This document shows, in pieces, positions 20,590-33,303 of a stretch of DNA of 64,000 nucleotides (position 1 is its first letter; the number at the start of each line of letters is the position of its first letter). The notes beneath the pieces are model-generated. The model was given only the letters and a program-made list of their open reading frames with translations. It did no database searches and was not told the DNA's origin. A program made the translations under genes and the position numbers. Source of the stretch: Chamaelirium japonicum (taxonomy: Eukaryota; Streptophyta; Magnoliopsida; Liliales; Melanthiaceae). The stretch lies in contig OX393553.1 of NCBI GenBank assembly GCA_947650365.1, forward strand, positions 42,889,949 through 42,953,948, in the 5' to 3' direction.

Positions 20590-22050
20590 AGTGATTCGGT
20601 AAGTTACTATATCTGCAAACCATGTGAGTTTAGAGATTTATAGCAACTGCTCATTAGGAAAGCTTTCATGTAGAGGGAGTTCCTCACTAAAGGATTCTAA
20701 GTTTAACCTAGAGAGATGATCTACGACCACATTTTCGCTACCCTTCTTGTTTCGAATTTCCAAATCATATTCTTATAATAGAAGGATTCATCGAATCAAT
20801 CGAGCTTTGGTATCCTTTTTGGAGAGAAGGTACCGTAAAGCCGTATGATCTGTATACACAATGACTTTAGATCCTATCAAATAAGGTCTAAATTAACTTC
20901 TTTAGGGCAAAGACCACAGCTAACAATTCTTTCTCAGTTGTAGTGTAGTTTTGCTGTGCATCATTTAGAGTACGACTCGTATAACAGATTACATGGGGCA
21001 GCTTATCTACTATTTGTCCCAAAATGGCTCCAATGGCTGATCTGATGTGTCACACATGATTTCAAATGGGATAGACCAATTAGGAGGCTGGATGATGGGG
21101 GCAGAGGTGAGTTCTTTCTTTAATCGTTCAAAAGCTTCTAGACAAGATTCATCAAAAGCAAAAGGTAAATCTTTGGAAAGTAAATTGCATAACGGTCTTG
21201 AAATTTTACAAAAATCTTTAATAAATCGCCTATAAAACCCAGCATGGCCTAAGAATGATCTTATATCTTTAACTGATCGTGGAGGTGGAAGGTTAGAGAT
21301 TAGATCAATCTTTGCTTTGTTTATCTTAATCCCTTTATCAGAGATGACATGCCCCAAGACTATTCCTTTTTTCACCATAAAATAACATTTTTCCCAATTT
21401 AGCACTAGATTTTTCTCTTTGCATCTTACAAGCACTAGTTCTAAATATTGCAAACACTTTTGATAATTATATCCAAAGACTAAAAAGTCATCCATAAATA
21501 CTTCAAGAAAGCGTTTAACCATATCTGAGAAGATACTAGTCATACATCGCTGAAATATAGTTGGTGCATTTCATAACACAAAGGACATGTGTCTATAGGC
21601 GAACATTCCAAATGGGCAAGTGAATGTAGTCTTCTCTTGATCCTCTGGTGCTATAGGAATTTGGTTATAACCGGAATAACCATCTAAAAAATAGTAGTAA
21701 ATATGTCTGACTAACCGTTCTAGCATTTGATTTATGAAGGGGAGTGGGAAGTGATCTTTTCGTGTGGCTGAGTTTAACTTCCTATAGTCTATATATACTC
21801 TCCATCCAGTTTGCACTATTGTAGGCACCAACTCATTTCCTTCATTTATCACCACTGTGATACCTGATTTCTTTGGAACCACTTGGACAGGGCTCACCCA
21901 GGAGCTATCTGAAATCGGGTGAATCACTCCGGTATCCAAAAGTTTTAGTACTTCTATCTTATTCACTTTCTTCATTATAGGGTTCAGCTGCCTTTGTGGT
22001 TCTCGACATGTTTTAGTCTCCTCCTCGAGATAGATTCTATGTTGAACCAC
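20590..22050 (-). pseudogene. Gypsy reverse transcriptase / RNase H, broken
   Basis: 22050-21571 holds the RT fingers and palm: VLKLLDTGVIHPISDS, WVSPVQVVPKKSG, VYIDYRKLNSATRKDHFPLP and FLDGYSGYNQIPIAPEDQ. A single nonsense codon (TGA at 21573-21571 on the minus strand), where a Cys before NAP is usual, ends this block. The frame resumes in 21543-21010 with the catalytic FMDDF motif (F-x-D-D), LGHVISDKGI and FLGHAGFYRRFIKDF. RNase H (about 21010-20590) is recognisable but carries several stops and a frameshift. The spacing matches intact Athila-type pol. Confidence 0.9.
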
Positions 22051-22432
22051 AGAGGGGCTTATGCCCTTTATATCGGCTATTGACCATCTATAGCTTCTTT
22101 ATGATCTTTAAGGATTTCAACAAGTTGTTTCTCTTGGTTTTCATCTAGGTCTGAAGCTATTATGACCGAAAGGGTTTCAGCAGATCCTAAAAATGCATAT
22201 TTAAGATTTTATGATAATGGTTTTAGTTCTAACTTCGGGGGCTTTATTATTGAAGGTACAGGTGGTGTCAGAGAAGGTGTGAGGATTTCTAGCTTAGGCT
22301 ACCATTTGTTCATTCGGAAAGAAGGGGTATCATCTAGTAGTGCATTGATTTTATTGATATGATCATCAATATCAAAAGTTTTTCCAAAATATATAAGGCA
22401 ATGCAAGCTTCCAGTGGGTCATCATAGTTTAC

Positions 22433-23328
22433 TTATGATACAAAACTTTCTTTTTGTTTTTGCAAGTAGTTGACCTTTTCTAATTCATCACTTTCATCTC
22501 TAGGTTGTTTGCTCATATTAAATATATTGACTTGTATTGTCATGTTACCGAAGGAAATATTCATGACACCATTCCAACAGTTGATTAACGCATTCGATGT
22601 TGCTAGGAAAGGTCGCCCTAAGATTATCGGTACTCGACTAGTAAATTCAGTTGGTGGTTTTGTATCAAGGACCACAAAGTCAACAGGGAATACAAATTCT
22701 CCCACTTTGATTAGGACGTCTTCCACTATCCCTTTAGGATATCAAATTGAAGCATCAAATAGCTGGAGGTCAATCTAGTGGGTTTTAACTCCCCCAAACC
22801 TAGCTCTTTATATATGGAATATGGAAGGAGGTTGACACTTGCACCTAAGTCGAGCAAGGCTTTCTCAATATGATATTCCCCTATTTCACAGGAAATGGTA
22901 AGATAGCTAGGTTCCTTATATTTGATAGGGGTTGAGCATGAAATAACCGAACTAACCTGCTGATCCATAAATGCTCTCTTGGGTATATTAGTTGGTCTCT
23001 TAAAAGTGCAAAGGTCCTTTAAGAATTTGGCATATGTAGGTATTTGTTGGATTACATCTAAGAGTGGAATATTAATCTTTACTTGTTTGAAGATTTCTAA
23101 CATATTATCCATTTGTATTTTCTTCTTTGCTGACTCTAGCCGTTGAGGATATGAGACTCTAGGGATGTAGGTTCTAAGAGGTGGTTCACTAGGTGATGCA
23201 ATGTTTACAGTATCGTGTCTTGTGTTCTCCCTAGTTTTCTCTTGTGCTTTTGGCTCCTCTTCAGGTGTTTCTTTAGCTCTTATGTCATTCTGCCTAAGTT
23301 CCTTATTTTCTTTAGGAGGTTCTATCAT
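22433..23328 (-). pseudogene. Gypsy protease region, broken
   Basis: Block 23328-22726 begins with a charged linker, then YIPRVSYPQRLES and IPTYAKFLKDLCTFKRP, then the retropepsin core: EYHIEKALLDLGASVNLLP with the catalytic Asp in DLGAS, followed by YKELGLGELKPT. Block 22726-22433 continues with VLIKVGEFVFPVDFVVLD and VPIILGRPFLATSNALI. The two are in different frames, so one frameshift near 22726-22740 is the main lesion. About 22050-22430 links to RT and has further stops. Confidence 0.88.
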
Positions 23329-23612
23329 GTTATCAACTTGTCGTCCTGACCTAAGCGTGGTAATTGTATTTGCCTACTCATGACCTTTTCCTTTGATGTC
23401 ATGAATTTCAAATTGACCCCTTGGATTTGATCCTTTAGGGTTAGCCTCAGGTTGACTTGGGATTGTGCCCTTATCCCTTGTATTCAAAAAATTAGCAAGT
23501 TAACTCACAGTGTATTCTAACTTTGCAATAGATTGTGTGTTGGCACTAATACTTTGTGCGGTGCTCTATTAGAATTAGAGGGTATTATGGGCTAATATTT
23601 TTATCGTTTCCT

Positions 23613-24418
23613 CTAGAGAATTGATTCTTTGATTATCTGGGTTGGGGATGACATTCTGTATGGGTGGCTTTTGAAATCCTCGAGGTGGTACAGACTGAGA
23701 TGGGCCACCTTGGTATGAACCCTTAGTCCACGAGAAATTTGGATGATTCTTCCTTCCTTCATTGTAAGTGTTTGAATATGGATTATACCTTTTTGATTAT
23801 CAAAACGATTGTTTTGATACAAAGCATTAATTTTTTCCATATTATTTTCTTGCCCCCCTAACATCGGGCATCAATGATCTGCATGGGCAAGCTCACTATA
23901 AATTGAACAAATAGGAAAGTTAGGCTCATTGTTACAACTCATAGTTTGATTAAGGCTTAGTACTTCTAAGGTATTCGGAGCCGGAGTCCTATTTTCTTGA
24001 TTCATTTCTAGAGCTTCTAAGTGTCTCATCACAGTGGCCAGTTTAGCTTCTGCTTCTAATTTAGGCTCAACTTTATAGAGTCCACCATGCACAGTAGGGA
24101 GGGATTTTCTTGATTCTTCTTTGATTGGTTCCTATGTAGTGTATTCTCGGCAATTTCTTCTAAGTTGATCCAGGCTGATCCACTGTCTTTTTGGTGAACT
24201 CATCATTACAACATGATTCTACCAGGGTCTTAGATGGATAGTTCAATCCTTCATAAAGGATTTGGACTAGTCTAATTTTTTTAAAGCCATGGTGTGGACA
24301 GTGCAGTAAGAGGTCCTTAAATCTTTCTATGTATTTATAGAGAGCCTCACCTTCTAGTTGGTGAAACACATTCAAAGCCTGACGAATCGTGGCCATCTTG
24401 TGTTTAGAATAGAATTTT
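23613..24418 (-). pseudogene. Gypsy gag C-terminal part, broken and truncated at the satellite
   Basis: 24396-24160 encodes FHQLEGEALYKYIERFKDLL, CPHHGFKKIRLVQILYEGLN, VESCCNDEFTKKT, the conserved core of Athila-type Retrotrans_gag. 24092-23871 continues with a coiled linker (LATVMRHLEALEMNQ) and a decayed CCHC-like knuckle. 23864-23613 has the post-knuckle region (NALYQNNRFD). The three blocks are in different frames or separated by stops. The N-terminal half of gag is absent because homology ends at the satellite junction near 24418. Confidence 0.85.
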
Positions 24419-27415
24419 CTATAGCGAGGAGGGATCCCACTATTGTGGGATCCATATTAATATAGTAGATTACGAGAGGAGTACAAATAGGGCCTACTCC
24501 AGTTGACAAGGTCGACTTTTTTATAGGGGGTACATCTATGTGTTAAAGGGGTAACTTTAACACCCGCATCTTTGTGGCTAAAATATAAAGAATCACATTG
24601 TTAGGAGGGGTCCCACTATTATATAATCTTTATTTATATAGTAGATTACAAGAGGAGTCTAAGTGGGTCCCATCCAAGTTAACAAGATCGAATATATTAT
24701 AGATTGGTATATCTATGTGTCAAAGGATTGACCTTAACACCCATATATGTGCGGGAAAAATATAAAAAACCCTATAGTTAGGAGGGGTTCTATTAGTGTT
24801 GGATCGTTATTATATAGTAAATTACTAGATGAGTCCATGTGAGGCTCACTAAAGATGACAAGGTCAAAAATATTATCTGGGGTACAGAAATGTGTCAAAA
24901 GGTTGATTTAGCACCCGTATCTGTGTGGCAAAGATTTAAATAGTTCAATTGCTAGGAGAGATCTCACTATTATAGAATCCTTGTTCCTGTAGTAGATTAA
25001 AAGTGTTGTTAAAGTGGTGGCTACTCCTATTGATTAGGCCGACTTTATTATAGAGGGGTATATTTAGGTATCAAAAGGGCTACTTTAAAACCCATATATA
25101 TGGGGCCAAAATATAAAGAGACCTAGACCTATAAAGGGTCCCACTATTATGGAATTCTTATTCTTATTATAGAATATGAGAGAAGTCCAAATAGGGCTCT
25201 ACTTGACAAGATCGACTACATTATCTGGGGGGATATTTATTTATCAAAGGGGTGACTTTAATACCAGTATTTGTGTGGCCAAACTATAAAAACTCCCATA
25301 GCTTGTAAAGGTCCAACTATTGTGTATCCTTATTCATATAGTAGAGGACGAGAGGAGTCCATGTGGGGTGCAATCTAGTTGACAAAGTTGACTTTATTAT
25401 AGAGGGGTACATCTATGTGTCAAAGGGGTGACTTTAACTGCCATATCTGTATGGCCAAATTATAAAGAGTCCTATAGGTAGAAGGGTTCTCAATATTGTG
25501 GGATCCTTATTTATATAATAGTTTACAAGAGGAGTTCATATGAGGCCCAATATAGTTGAAAAAGTCGATTATTTTATAGAGGGGTATATTTATATATCAA
25601 AGGGGTGACATTAACACCCATATCTTTGTGTGGCCAAAATATAAAGTCCCATAGCTATGAGGGGTCTTATATTTGTAGGAACTTTTTTCATATAGTAGAT
25701 TACGAAAAGAGTCCAAGTAGGACCCAATCATATTAACAAGGTTGACTAGATTATAGGGGGTCCATATATCAAAGGGGTATCTTTAACACCCGCGATGCGT
25801 ATAGACAAAATATAAAGAGTCCCAGATCGAGGAGGGGTCCCACTATTATCGGATCCTTATTCTTATTGTAGTTTATGAAAGGTATCCAAGAAGGGGTCAC
25901 TCTAGTTGACCAGGTCAACTCTATTATAGTAGATTACGAGAGGAGTCTATATTGGTGACACTCTAGTTGACAATATCGACTATATTATAACGGGTACATC
26001 TATGTATCAAAAGGTTGACTATAACACCCATATCTATATGGCCAACAAATAAAGAGTCCCATGGTTAGTAGGGGTCTAACTATTGTGCGATTCTTATTTT
26101 TATAGTCGATTACAAGAGAAGTCCATGTGGGGGCCACACTAGTTACAAGATCGACTTTATTATAGAAGGTATATCTATGGTCAAATGAGTGCCTTTAACA
26201 CCCGCATCTATATGTCCAAGATATAAAGAGTACCATTGATAGAATGGGTCCTACTATTATTGAATACTTATTCATGTTATAGATTATGAGAAAAGTCCAT
26301 ATGGGGCCCACTCTAGTTGATAAGGTCAACTATATTATAGCAGGGTATATCTATTTGTCAATAGGGTGTCTTTAATGCCCACACCTGTGTGGTCAAAATA
26401 TAATGACCCCTACATTTAGGAGGGGTCCTACTATTGTGGGATCCTTATTCATGTATTAGATTCTGAGAAGAGTCGAAATGGGGACTACTCCAGTTGACAA
26501 AGTCGACAAAATTAGAGAGGGGTATATCTATGTGTTAATGTCGTGACTTTAACACTCGCATCGTTATAGCCAAAATAGAAAAAGTTCCATATATAGGAGG
26601 GGTCCAACTATTGTGGGATCCTTATTCATCTAGTAGATCATAAGTGGAGTCCAAGTGGGGCCCACTCTAGTTGACAAGGTTTACTACATTATAGGGGGTA
26701 CATCTATTGTCAAAGGGGTGACTTTTACATCCTGTATTTATATAGAAAAGATATAAAAAGTATCAATGCTAGAAAGGGTTCCACTATTGTGTGATTCTTA
26801 TTCATGTTGTAGTTTATGAGAGGAGGCTAAGTGGGGAACTACTCTAGTTGACATGGTTGAGTTCGTTATAAGGGGGTATATCTATGTGTCAAAGAGGGAG
26901 ACTTTACCACACATAATTATGTGGCCAAAATATAAAGAGTCCCACAGCTAGGAGGGGTCCTACTATTATGAAATCTCTATTCTTGTTTTAAATTATGAGA
27001 AAAATCCAAGTGGGGCCTATTCCAGTTGACAAAGTTGACAATATTATAGAGGGATATATCTGTGTCAAAGGGGTGACTTTACTATCCATATCTGTGTGGA
27101 CAAAATATAAAAGTACCATAGGTAGGAGAGGTCCTACTATTGTGGGATCTTTATAAATATAGTAGATTACAGGAGAAGTCCAAGTGGGCCACCACAGTTA
27201 ATAAGGTCGGCTACATTTTAGGGGGGCATATTTGTATATCAAAGGGGTGACTTTAACACCAGCATTTATATGGCAAAAATATAAAGATCCTTATAGATTG
27301 GTAGGGTCCTATAATTATGGGGTCATTATACATATAGTAGATTACGAAGTAAATCAAGTGGGTCCCACTCAATTTGACAAGGTGGAATACACTATAAGGG
27401 GTACATCTACTCTCA
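24418..27415. repeat. Satellite block 1: tandem monomers of about 176 bp (about 17)
   Basis: Head-to-tail monomers are recognised by GGATCCTTATTC, AGTAGATTACGAGAGGAGTC, TAGTTGACAAGGTCGACTA, GGGGTGACTTTAACACCC, GGCCAAAATATAAAGAGTCC and TAGCTAGGAGGGGTCCCAC in that order. GGATCC-equivalent positions step by 173-178 bp (24448, 24624, 24802, 24975, 25151). The left edge abuts truncated gypsy gag. The right edge abuts a truncated copia-type element. Monomers are strongly diverged from each other. No gene is present. Confidence 0.95.
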
Positions 27416-30400
27416 CTATGCTTTTGGATATGCACTCTCTACCAGTACCTAGTAGTTCACCCAGAACTACCTTACCGGTAAAGTTGTGGTCTATAATATA
27501 ATCCTGATCTAGCTAGGTAGATGGTATTTGTAGAAACGATTTACCTTCCAAACCTCAAAATCATAAAACAATGTACCTTATGCCTCCTTAGGGTAACCTA
27601 TAAATAGATATACCTAGAATTTTATCTCTATCGCATCCCTCTTGTCCTTTCGCACAAGCATAGGACAACCCTATATCTCGAGACACCACAGTGTCAGCTT
27701 TCGCTTAGACCATAGCTCTCTATAGGTCTGAGGTACTGATTTAGATAAGAGATAATTCCAGATATAATGCTACTGATTTAAGGCACGACCCTACCAGAAT
27801 GTGGGTGGTACACTTGGCCATACTTATCATACTATGGACCATGTCCAACAAGGTCTGATTTCTTCTTTTGGAGACCTCATTTTGACATGTTATCCTTGGA
27901 ACACTTAACTGAGAGATAATCTCATGCTCGCTCAGGATCCTATGGAACCCGTCTGATAGGTACTTACTCCTATGATAAAATCGAAGAGCCTCCTATCGTC
28001 TGGACGCTCTTGTAACCACATACATCAAAAGTAACTAACACCAATGCCTTAGTGACCCTTTTAGTCACTCTGCCTTCCAGATAGCACTCACTAGTCAAAA
28101 AGGATCTCTGAGGAATCTGTAAACATAAACTCGGCCTTCTTTGACCTTTGAATTTATCTTAGGTAAAGTATCTAAATCAGATGGGTTATAAATGGGTTAG
28201 ATTCTTCGAAGGATTCAGTTGAATTTAAAACAGACATTGTAGCTATAATAAGATATATTCCGAATTATGATTAAACACAAAGAGATTATTCTGAGCTATT
28301 CCTCTAGCAATGAAAATATCCATTCAGTTTAAGAGACACACCAATGGTACCATCTAAAACTGAAAACTTCATTTAGCGAGGAGAAAACGGAACTAAGTCT
28401 CTAAAGATCAAAATCCGTATTTCAAAAAAACTAAGACACATATCTAATAGCTTCCATAGCGGCTTATGGTATTAATACCTGTGTTAGGATCACTTCACCA
28501 TGAAGTAGCCTTCTACTTTCCTTGAATTATTGTAGACACAAAGTCCATATTCCAAGAAGCAAAAGAACTGCTACTAGACAGTGATTTAACCCCTAACACC
28601 TTGAGGCCATACACTATCCTCCAATACCCCCTCTACTCGCCATATTAAAAATATTTTCATCCTTGGCATTACCAAACTTCAAAGTCCACACCAGTTCTTG
28701 CACTACTATAGTTTTAGTTTCTGATAAGTTACTCCCTTAGGCTCTTCAAGAGAAGATCTACGTTAAGCACTAAAAGCTTTGCCTTTAATCTTGAACCCAT
28801 CCTTTGTCTCCTGAAAAATCCTTAGAAGTTCTACGTTTGTCATCTCTAGCTAATTAAAGCTAAAGTATCTGAGAACGCCTTCGAAGGTTCCAGATAAGGA
28901 TGCAAGACAGACGTCGTCCACCACCTCGTTATCTGGCACTATATCTTTAGAATCTAGTTTGATCTGAAACTCAAGTATGTGTTCTCGAACAAGCATACCC
29001 TCAGATATCTCGGTACCAATGAATATCTTGATGGAAAAGCGATTAGTCTACCGACTTCACCTTTCAGACATCTAATGTAAGTAAAACTTTATTTCAGAAG
29101 ACCTAGCATATCTCCGACTTGCTCCTAAGGAGTTATCTACAAGTCTGTTATGACACAACACTTGCTTATCTCCTCAAACTCTCGCTAGTCATCATATGCC
29201 CTGTTAGTGCCCTAGTGATATTTGGACCCGTTAGGTATGGTACAGGGATATTAAGATTGAAAGCCAATGTATATTTATTACCCTAAGTTTAGGCTAAAGA
29301 TAGCACTTCCGCTCTATATAGTTAGAGACCCGATAACTAGTTCTCTTATGGGATAGCGGATAGAGAAACTATATGGTTGAATGAAAGAATACAGAAAACT
29401 TATTTTATAAAATTTGAAAATAAACTAATTATATCCAAATGCCATCGCTACCCTCACCACGAAGACACCTCTATATATTAATTAACCATGTATGTAGGAT
29501 CTCGGAATATGTTACACCCGCCTTAGGGGGTGTCGTGCAGTGTCATCCGCTCACACAGATCTTTCCTTGACCCAATCCAAATCTACCAACAAAGGGCTTT
29601 GATGGATCATGGTTGTCCTTTTGGCCAGTGCCATGTGATCTCCATGCGAAGTACCAGAAGCCTCACATGCACTTCGATTGCTTACCCATAAGCCTAGGAA
29701 ATTATGACACGGGAGTTCATGCGGCACCCACTAGGGTGGGATAAAAAGTTCTTCTCTCCTCACCTCGTAACTACCATATCCCAAAGAAGACCGCTAAGTC
29801 ATCTGGCATGGAAAAACATAACCCTCACCCTAGGGTGTGTCGAGCTATGCCCTTCCACCCAGACACAAAGCAGTTGGTTATGGACGTTAGAGGTTCTTGA
29901 TGAGTCCTTTTATACATCCCTTATTATAGTTGAGGGTTATTTTATGCAAGTATGAGTGTACACTAAGGTCATGACAACCTATACACTAGACCCTGGTTAT
30001 ATCGTGCTCCTACTAGCATTTCAAGCCTTTCGTGAGTCAATAATCGATCTCAGAATATCATAGTCCATGCCTCAAGTGGATTTCTCCACTCAAGGGTCAC
30101 ATTACATATCCCAAGAACATTAATGCTCTATAAACCTGGTTATCACGCTAATGTCCTGGAGCCTAGCTTAAGGTCAAACAGACAGGAAAAGTCTCCCACT
30201 ACTATGACACCTTACTTATAAATTTGACTTTTGATGTCATAGTAGAATTTCAACTCATTCTAGGTTTCGATATTGGCCAAATAGGCACACCTGACTAATC
30301 GAGTGTTAACCAAATAGTGGCGTAACCAAATATGAGGAATTCATACTATCATTAATGGTCAACTAAATAATAGGCATCACTAGTGGAATCCTATCCTAAT

Positions 30401-30998
30401 AAGGTCGCTTGGACCCAAGGGGAAAGGGCATCCCTCTAAAACACAGATAATCTAATTATCGTATGTTCTCTACAGAAATATAAAGAAGTATAGAAAGAAA
30501 TAACCACAAAACTAAATCAAGTTCAGGGTCCAACCCCTAAACCTGACTAGCACAACACAGGCTCCCTATCTCCTTTACTGGGTTCCTCGATCTAGTGCAA
30601 GCCCCTGTATATGATCTTTTGATGCTCTTTCCCTTTGCCATTTTGTATACGTTTCATTGTATCGCCATCGTCCTCCAAGGTTCCGCTCATCTTTCTAGTG
30701 GTGAATCTCCACGGCAAGTTCTCCTTTATAATCTATAACCGAAAAAGATGTAGTATGCTTCGAGCAAATGCTCGCTCATATATAATTTCCTAGAAAGAAA
30801 AGAAAAAACAAGCCTAGTAAAAAGTCTGAAAATTAAGGGTGGTCAACTTTCACCTCGGCGCCCTGCAAGAACGATTCATAGAACATACAATATCGACTAT
30901 ATGCATGATCTACTCGCAGAACCCCGATAGCGGTATATACTATTTATGCGCGCATATGATGGTTTTATGAAAAATATAAAACGCACACCACTTATGTG

Positions 30999-31010
30999 GC
31001 TCTGATACCA
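30999..31010 (-). other. PBS of the older copia-type copy
   Basis: GCTCTGATACCA on the + strand is TGGTATCAGAGC on the minus strand. It is a perfect initiator tRNA-Met PBS, two bases from the LTR. Confidence 0.92.
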
Positions 31011-31012
31011 AT

Positions 31013-33303
31013 TTTTGGAAATAATCCCATGACAAAGGCCCGCAGCGGAAGCAAAGGGAAGGTCCGAAGACCGTAGGTGATGTGTGTTATATATCAAAAT
31101 TTTTATCGAAACAAACTACATATGAGTGTATGAACTTAGCACGGCAACTACGAGAACCCCTAACGTTGATCTAGTATAAAAAGAATAATATAGCATGTAT
31201 GTATATTTTATCTATACTAGATATACATGTAAGAGATCATACCTCTGTGCGGATTCTTTCACTGCGATAAATTTCTTCTTTGTCGATGGAGACGGCGTTG
31301 GATCTGCTCGACATACCTTTGGTGCAATGGCTATAAATATTTGGGCTAAAATTTGGACTACAAGTAGAAGACTTCGAGACGCAATATTTGCAAGTAGATT
31401 TACCTTGTTGGGAGCTCTATAGCTCCTGGAATCAAAGAAACAATATTGATTTTCTATATAAATTATGGACAGCAAAAGTTTGCATGGAACACCTTCATGT
31501 TCACCCGATCTCGCACGTTGCACCGATCCTCATCGATGGATCTCTGAGTGCCTCTATTCAACAAGCCTTCTCCGTTTTTGATTTATCATGTAAGAAAGAA
31601 AAACCACATCCGAACCCTGATGCACACGCGTTGAAGACAAGATAGGAGACAAAGAGAAGAGGGGGTGTCTAGGGCTTCATTAAGTGTGGTCGGTCCCCTT
31701 CTCATCATCTGTATATAGGGGTCGGCCCCTCATACCTTGCATATGAGGGTTGTAAATTGGCCCCCCTTGTCTTTCTTTCTCCCTTGTGTAAACGAATAGG
31801 CCGGCCCCCTATTACCTTATGTGGTCAGGCCCCTTAAGTCAACCCTTGAACTTAGCCCCCCTCCCCTAGAAGCTTGCTAGTAACTCCTAAAATCTAGGGA
31901 GGGGACGGCCCATGCATGTCCCCATATGTTAGGGGCAGCCAACCTAGCACATGGTGATATTTTGGTTTCCAAAAATACCCCCATGCCTCTAGTTAGTTGC
32001 CCCTCTCGCTTGGGAACCTGCATGGCACACTTACGTGGCTATGGCTAGTGATTCCACTATTACTGGGGTTCCTTTAGTAAACACCTAGGGTGCCCCTAGT
32101 AAAGTCAACTAGTCAACTAATAATACAAACCGATGTATCGCACCCGTGTAGCGAAGCCCACTAAGGTAGGAAGATGACTACGTGTGTCTCTGTATTAGTC
32201 TGAGATTTTCCCTAGTACACACACGTACCTATATATCTACCGTGCACCAGTTTGATGCACATACAGAGTATAGAGTTATTAGGGATGAACTAATTACTTC
32301 CTCTAACTGCATCTTGTGAATCGAGGAGATGGTTCAAGGACCGTACATTATATAGATAAGGTGGAACCTTCAAGGACCAGGGTTCATGGCTTCTAATTTG
32401 GACTTGATCGATACACTACCCAAGTGTACTATTGATCATCTGAGTCCGAGTTAATCTGCGTATCCATCCAGAGTACGACACAGGCTGAACTTTAATTCCC
32501 CTAGACTTACTATGTTTTCTCGTATACCACTGCTCTCTACTTAGTATAGTAAACTTGTTATCCCTCTACTTGGTGCCATGACGCGACTCGAGTGGTAAAG
32601 ACTATTATCAAACTTGAGTGCACATATGACTCAATTCCTTCCAGGTTGACCACATACATCGTACCTCCGAGTATTCTGTCGGGTAATCAGATCCGATCAA
32701 CAGTCCAACTAATGACCACCTAGCTAGGGTTTAATACGACATAGGTCGGACCAAGGAACGCACCTCCCGTTAGGGGTGTGGATAGCCTACAGGAGTGGCA
32801 TGCTAATGCGACGCCAGCGGGGTAACCCAGTAGACCGTGGTTTTAGGTCACGTAACTAGACCCTAACACATTGGTGTGCCAAAGTACCATACAACTGGTT
32901 AGCCCACCAGACATGGCTCCTCTAGGTTTAGGACCGTTTTACCATAAGCAGAAACATGACTTAGTACACCAGTGTCTATTCATCGATCTGTGCACCATGT
33001 TGGTTTCGTTCGGTCACACATACTATGCCTGGTAATGACCGTGGTGGAGGCACCCATGCTCCATCATCCTAAGAGCTTATCTTGATAGGACGACCAACCT
33101 TAATCAAAGCTGCGAATGTATTTAGGTTATATGAGACTAATCCATTGAGTCTCTGATTTAAGTGGATTACTATGTAGCCATGGCTCTCTGTTCTATAATC
33201 AGAACACGTACTAAGGTACGTACCAAGATATAATCCTAAGCTATCAACCATATAAAGTTAAACTATTAATTTTTACAAGCTATAGACCTTACCAATTCTA
33301 ACA
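31013..33303 (-). mobile_element. 5' LTR of the older copia-type copy
   Basis: This 2.29 kb LTR matches the LTRs at 34730-37056 and 42445-44774 along its length. The left end reads TTTTGGAAAT (standard TGTTGGAAAT, so the terminal TG is mutated to TT) and the right end is AATTCTAACA at 33294-33303. Satellite resumes at once with CCTTATTCAAG. Confidence 0.88.

Larger units (their letters stand above)
12013..24418 (-). mobile_element. Decayed Athila-like Ty3/gypsy element, 5'-truncated, with a nested LINE
   Basis: Reading on the minus strand, the order is gag, protease, RT/RNase H, integrase, a long non-coding 3' region and one LTR (12013-14469). Protein motifs fit the Athila/Tat lineage: YIERFKDLLLHCPHHGF in gag, LLDLGASVNLLP in protease, FDVWGIDF in integrase and [12 protein letters not shown] after integrase. 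The element has no 5' LTR or PBS. Gag runs straight into satellite DNA at about 24418. Every domain carries stops or frameshifts, so it is inactive. The LINE at 15431-17725 was inserted later. Confidence 0.85.
27415..33303 (-). mobile_element. Older, truncated copy of the copia-type element
   Basis: Bases from about 27415 match the interior of the complete copy from about 38735 onwards. The copy ends at an LTR (31013-33303) with the PBS beside it. The 3' LTR and the distal pol (RT, RNase H) are missing on the left, where satellite (GGGGTACATCTA) runs straight into element sequence. By eye the interior is about 85-90% like the complete copy. No frame is open for long; decayed integrase lies around 27790-28060. 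It is older than the complete copy and cannot move by itself. Confidence 0.88.

Noticed and set aside
27415..33303. Target-site duplication for the older copia-type copy
   Set aside because: Its left end is truncated inside the element, so no TSD can exist. The flanks CATCTA and CCTTA do not match.
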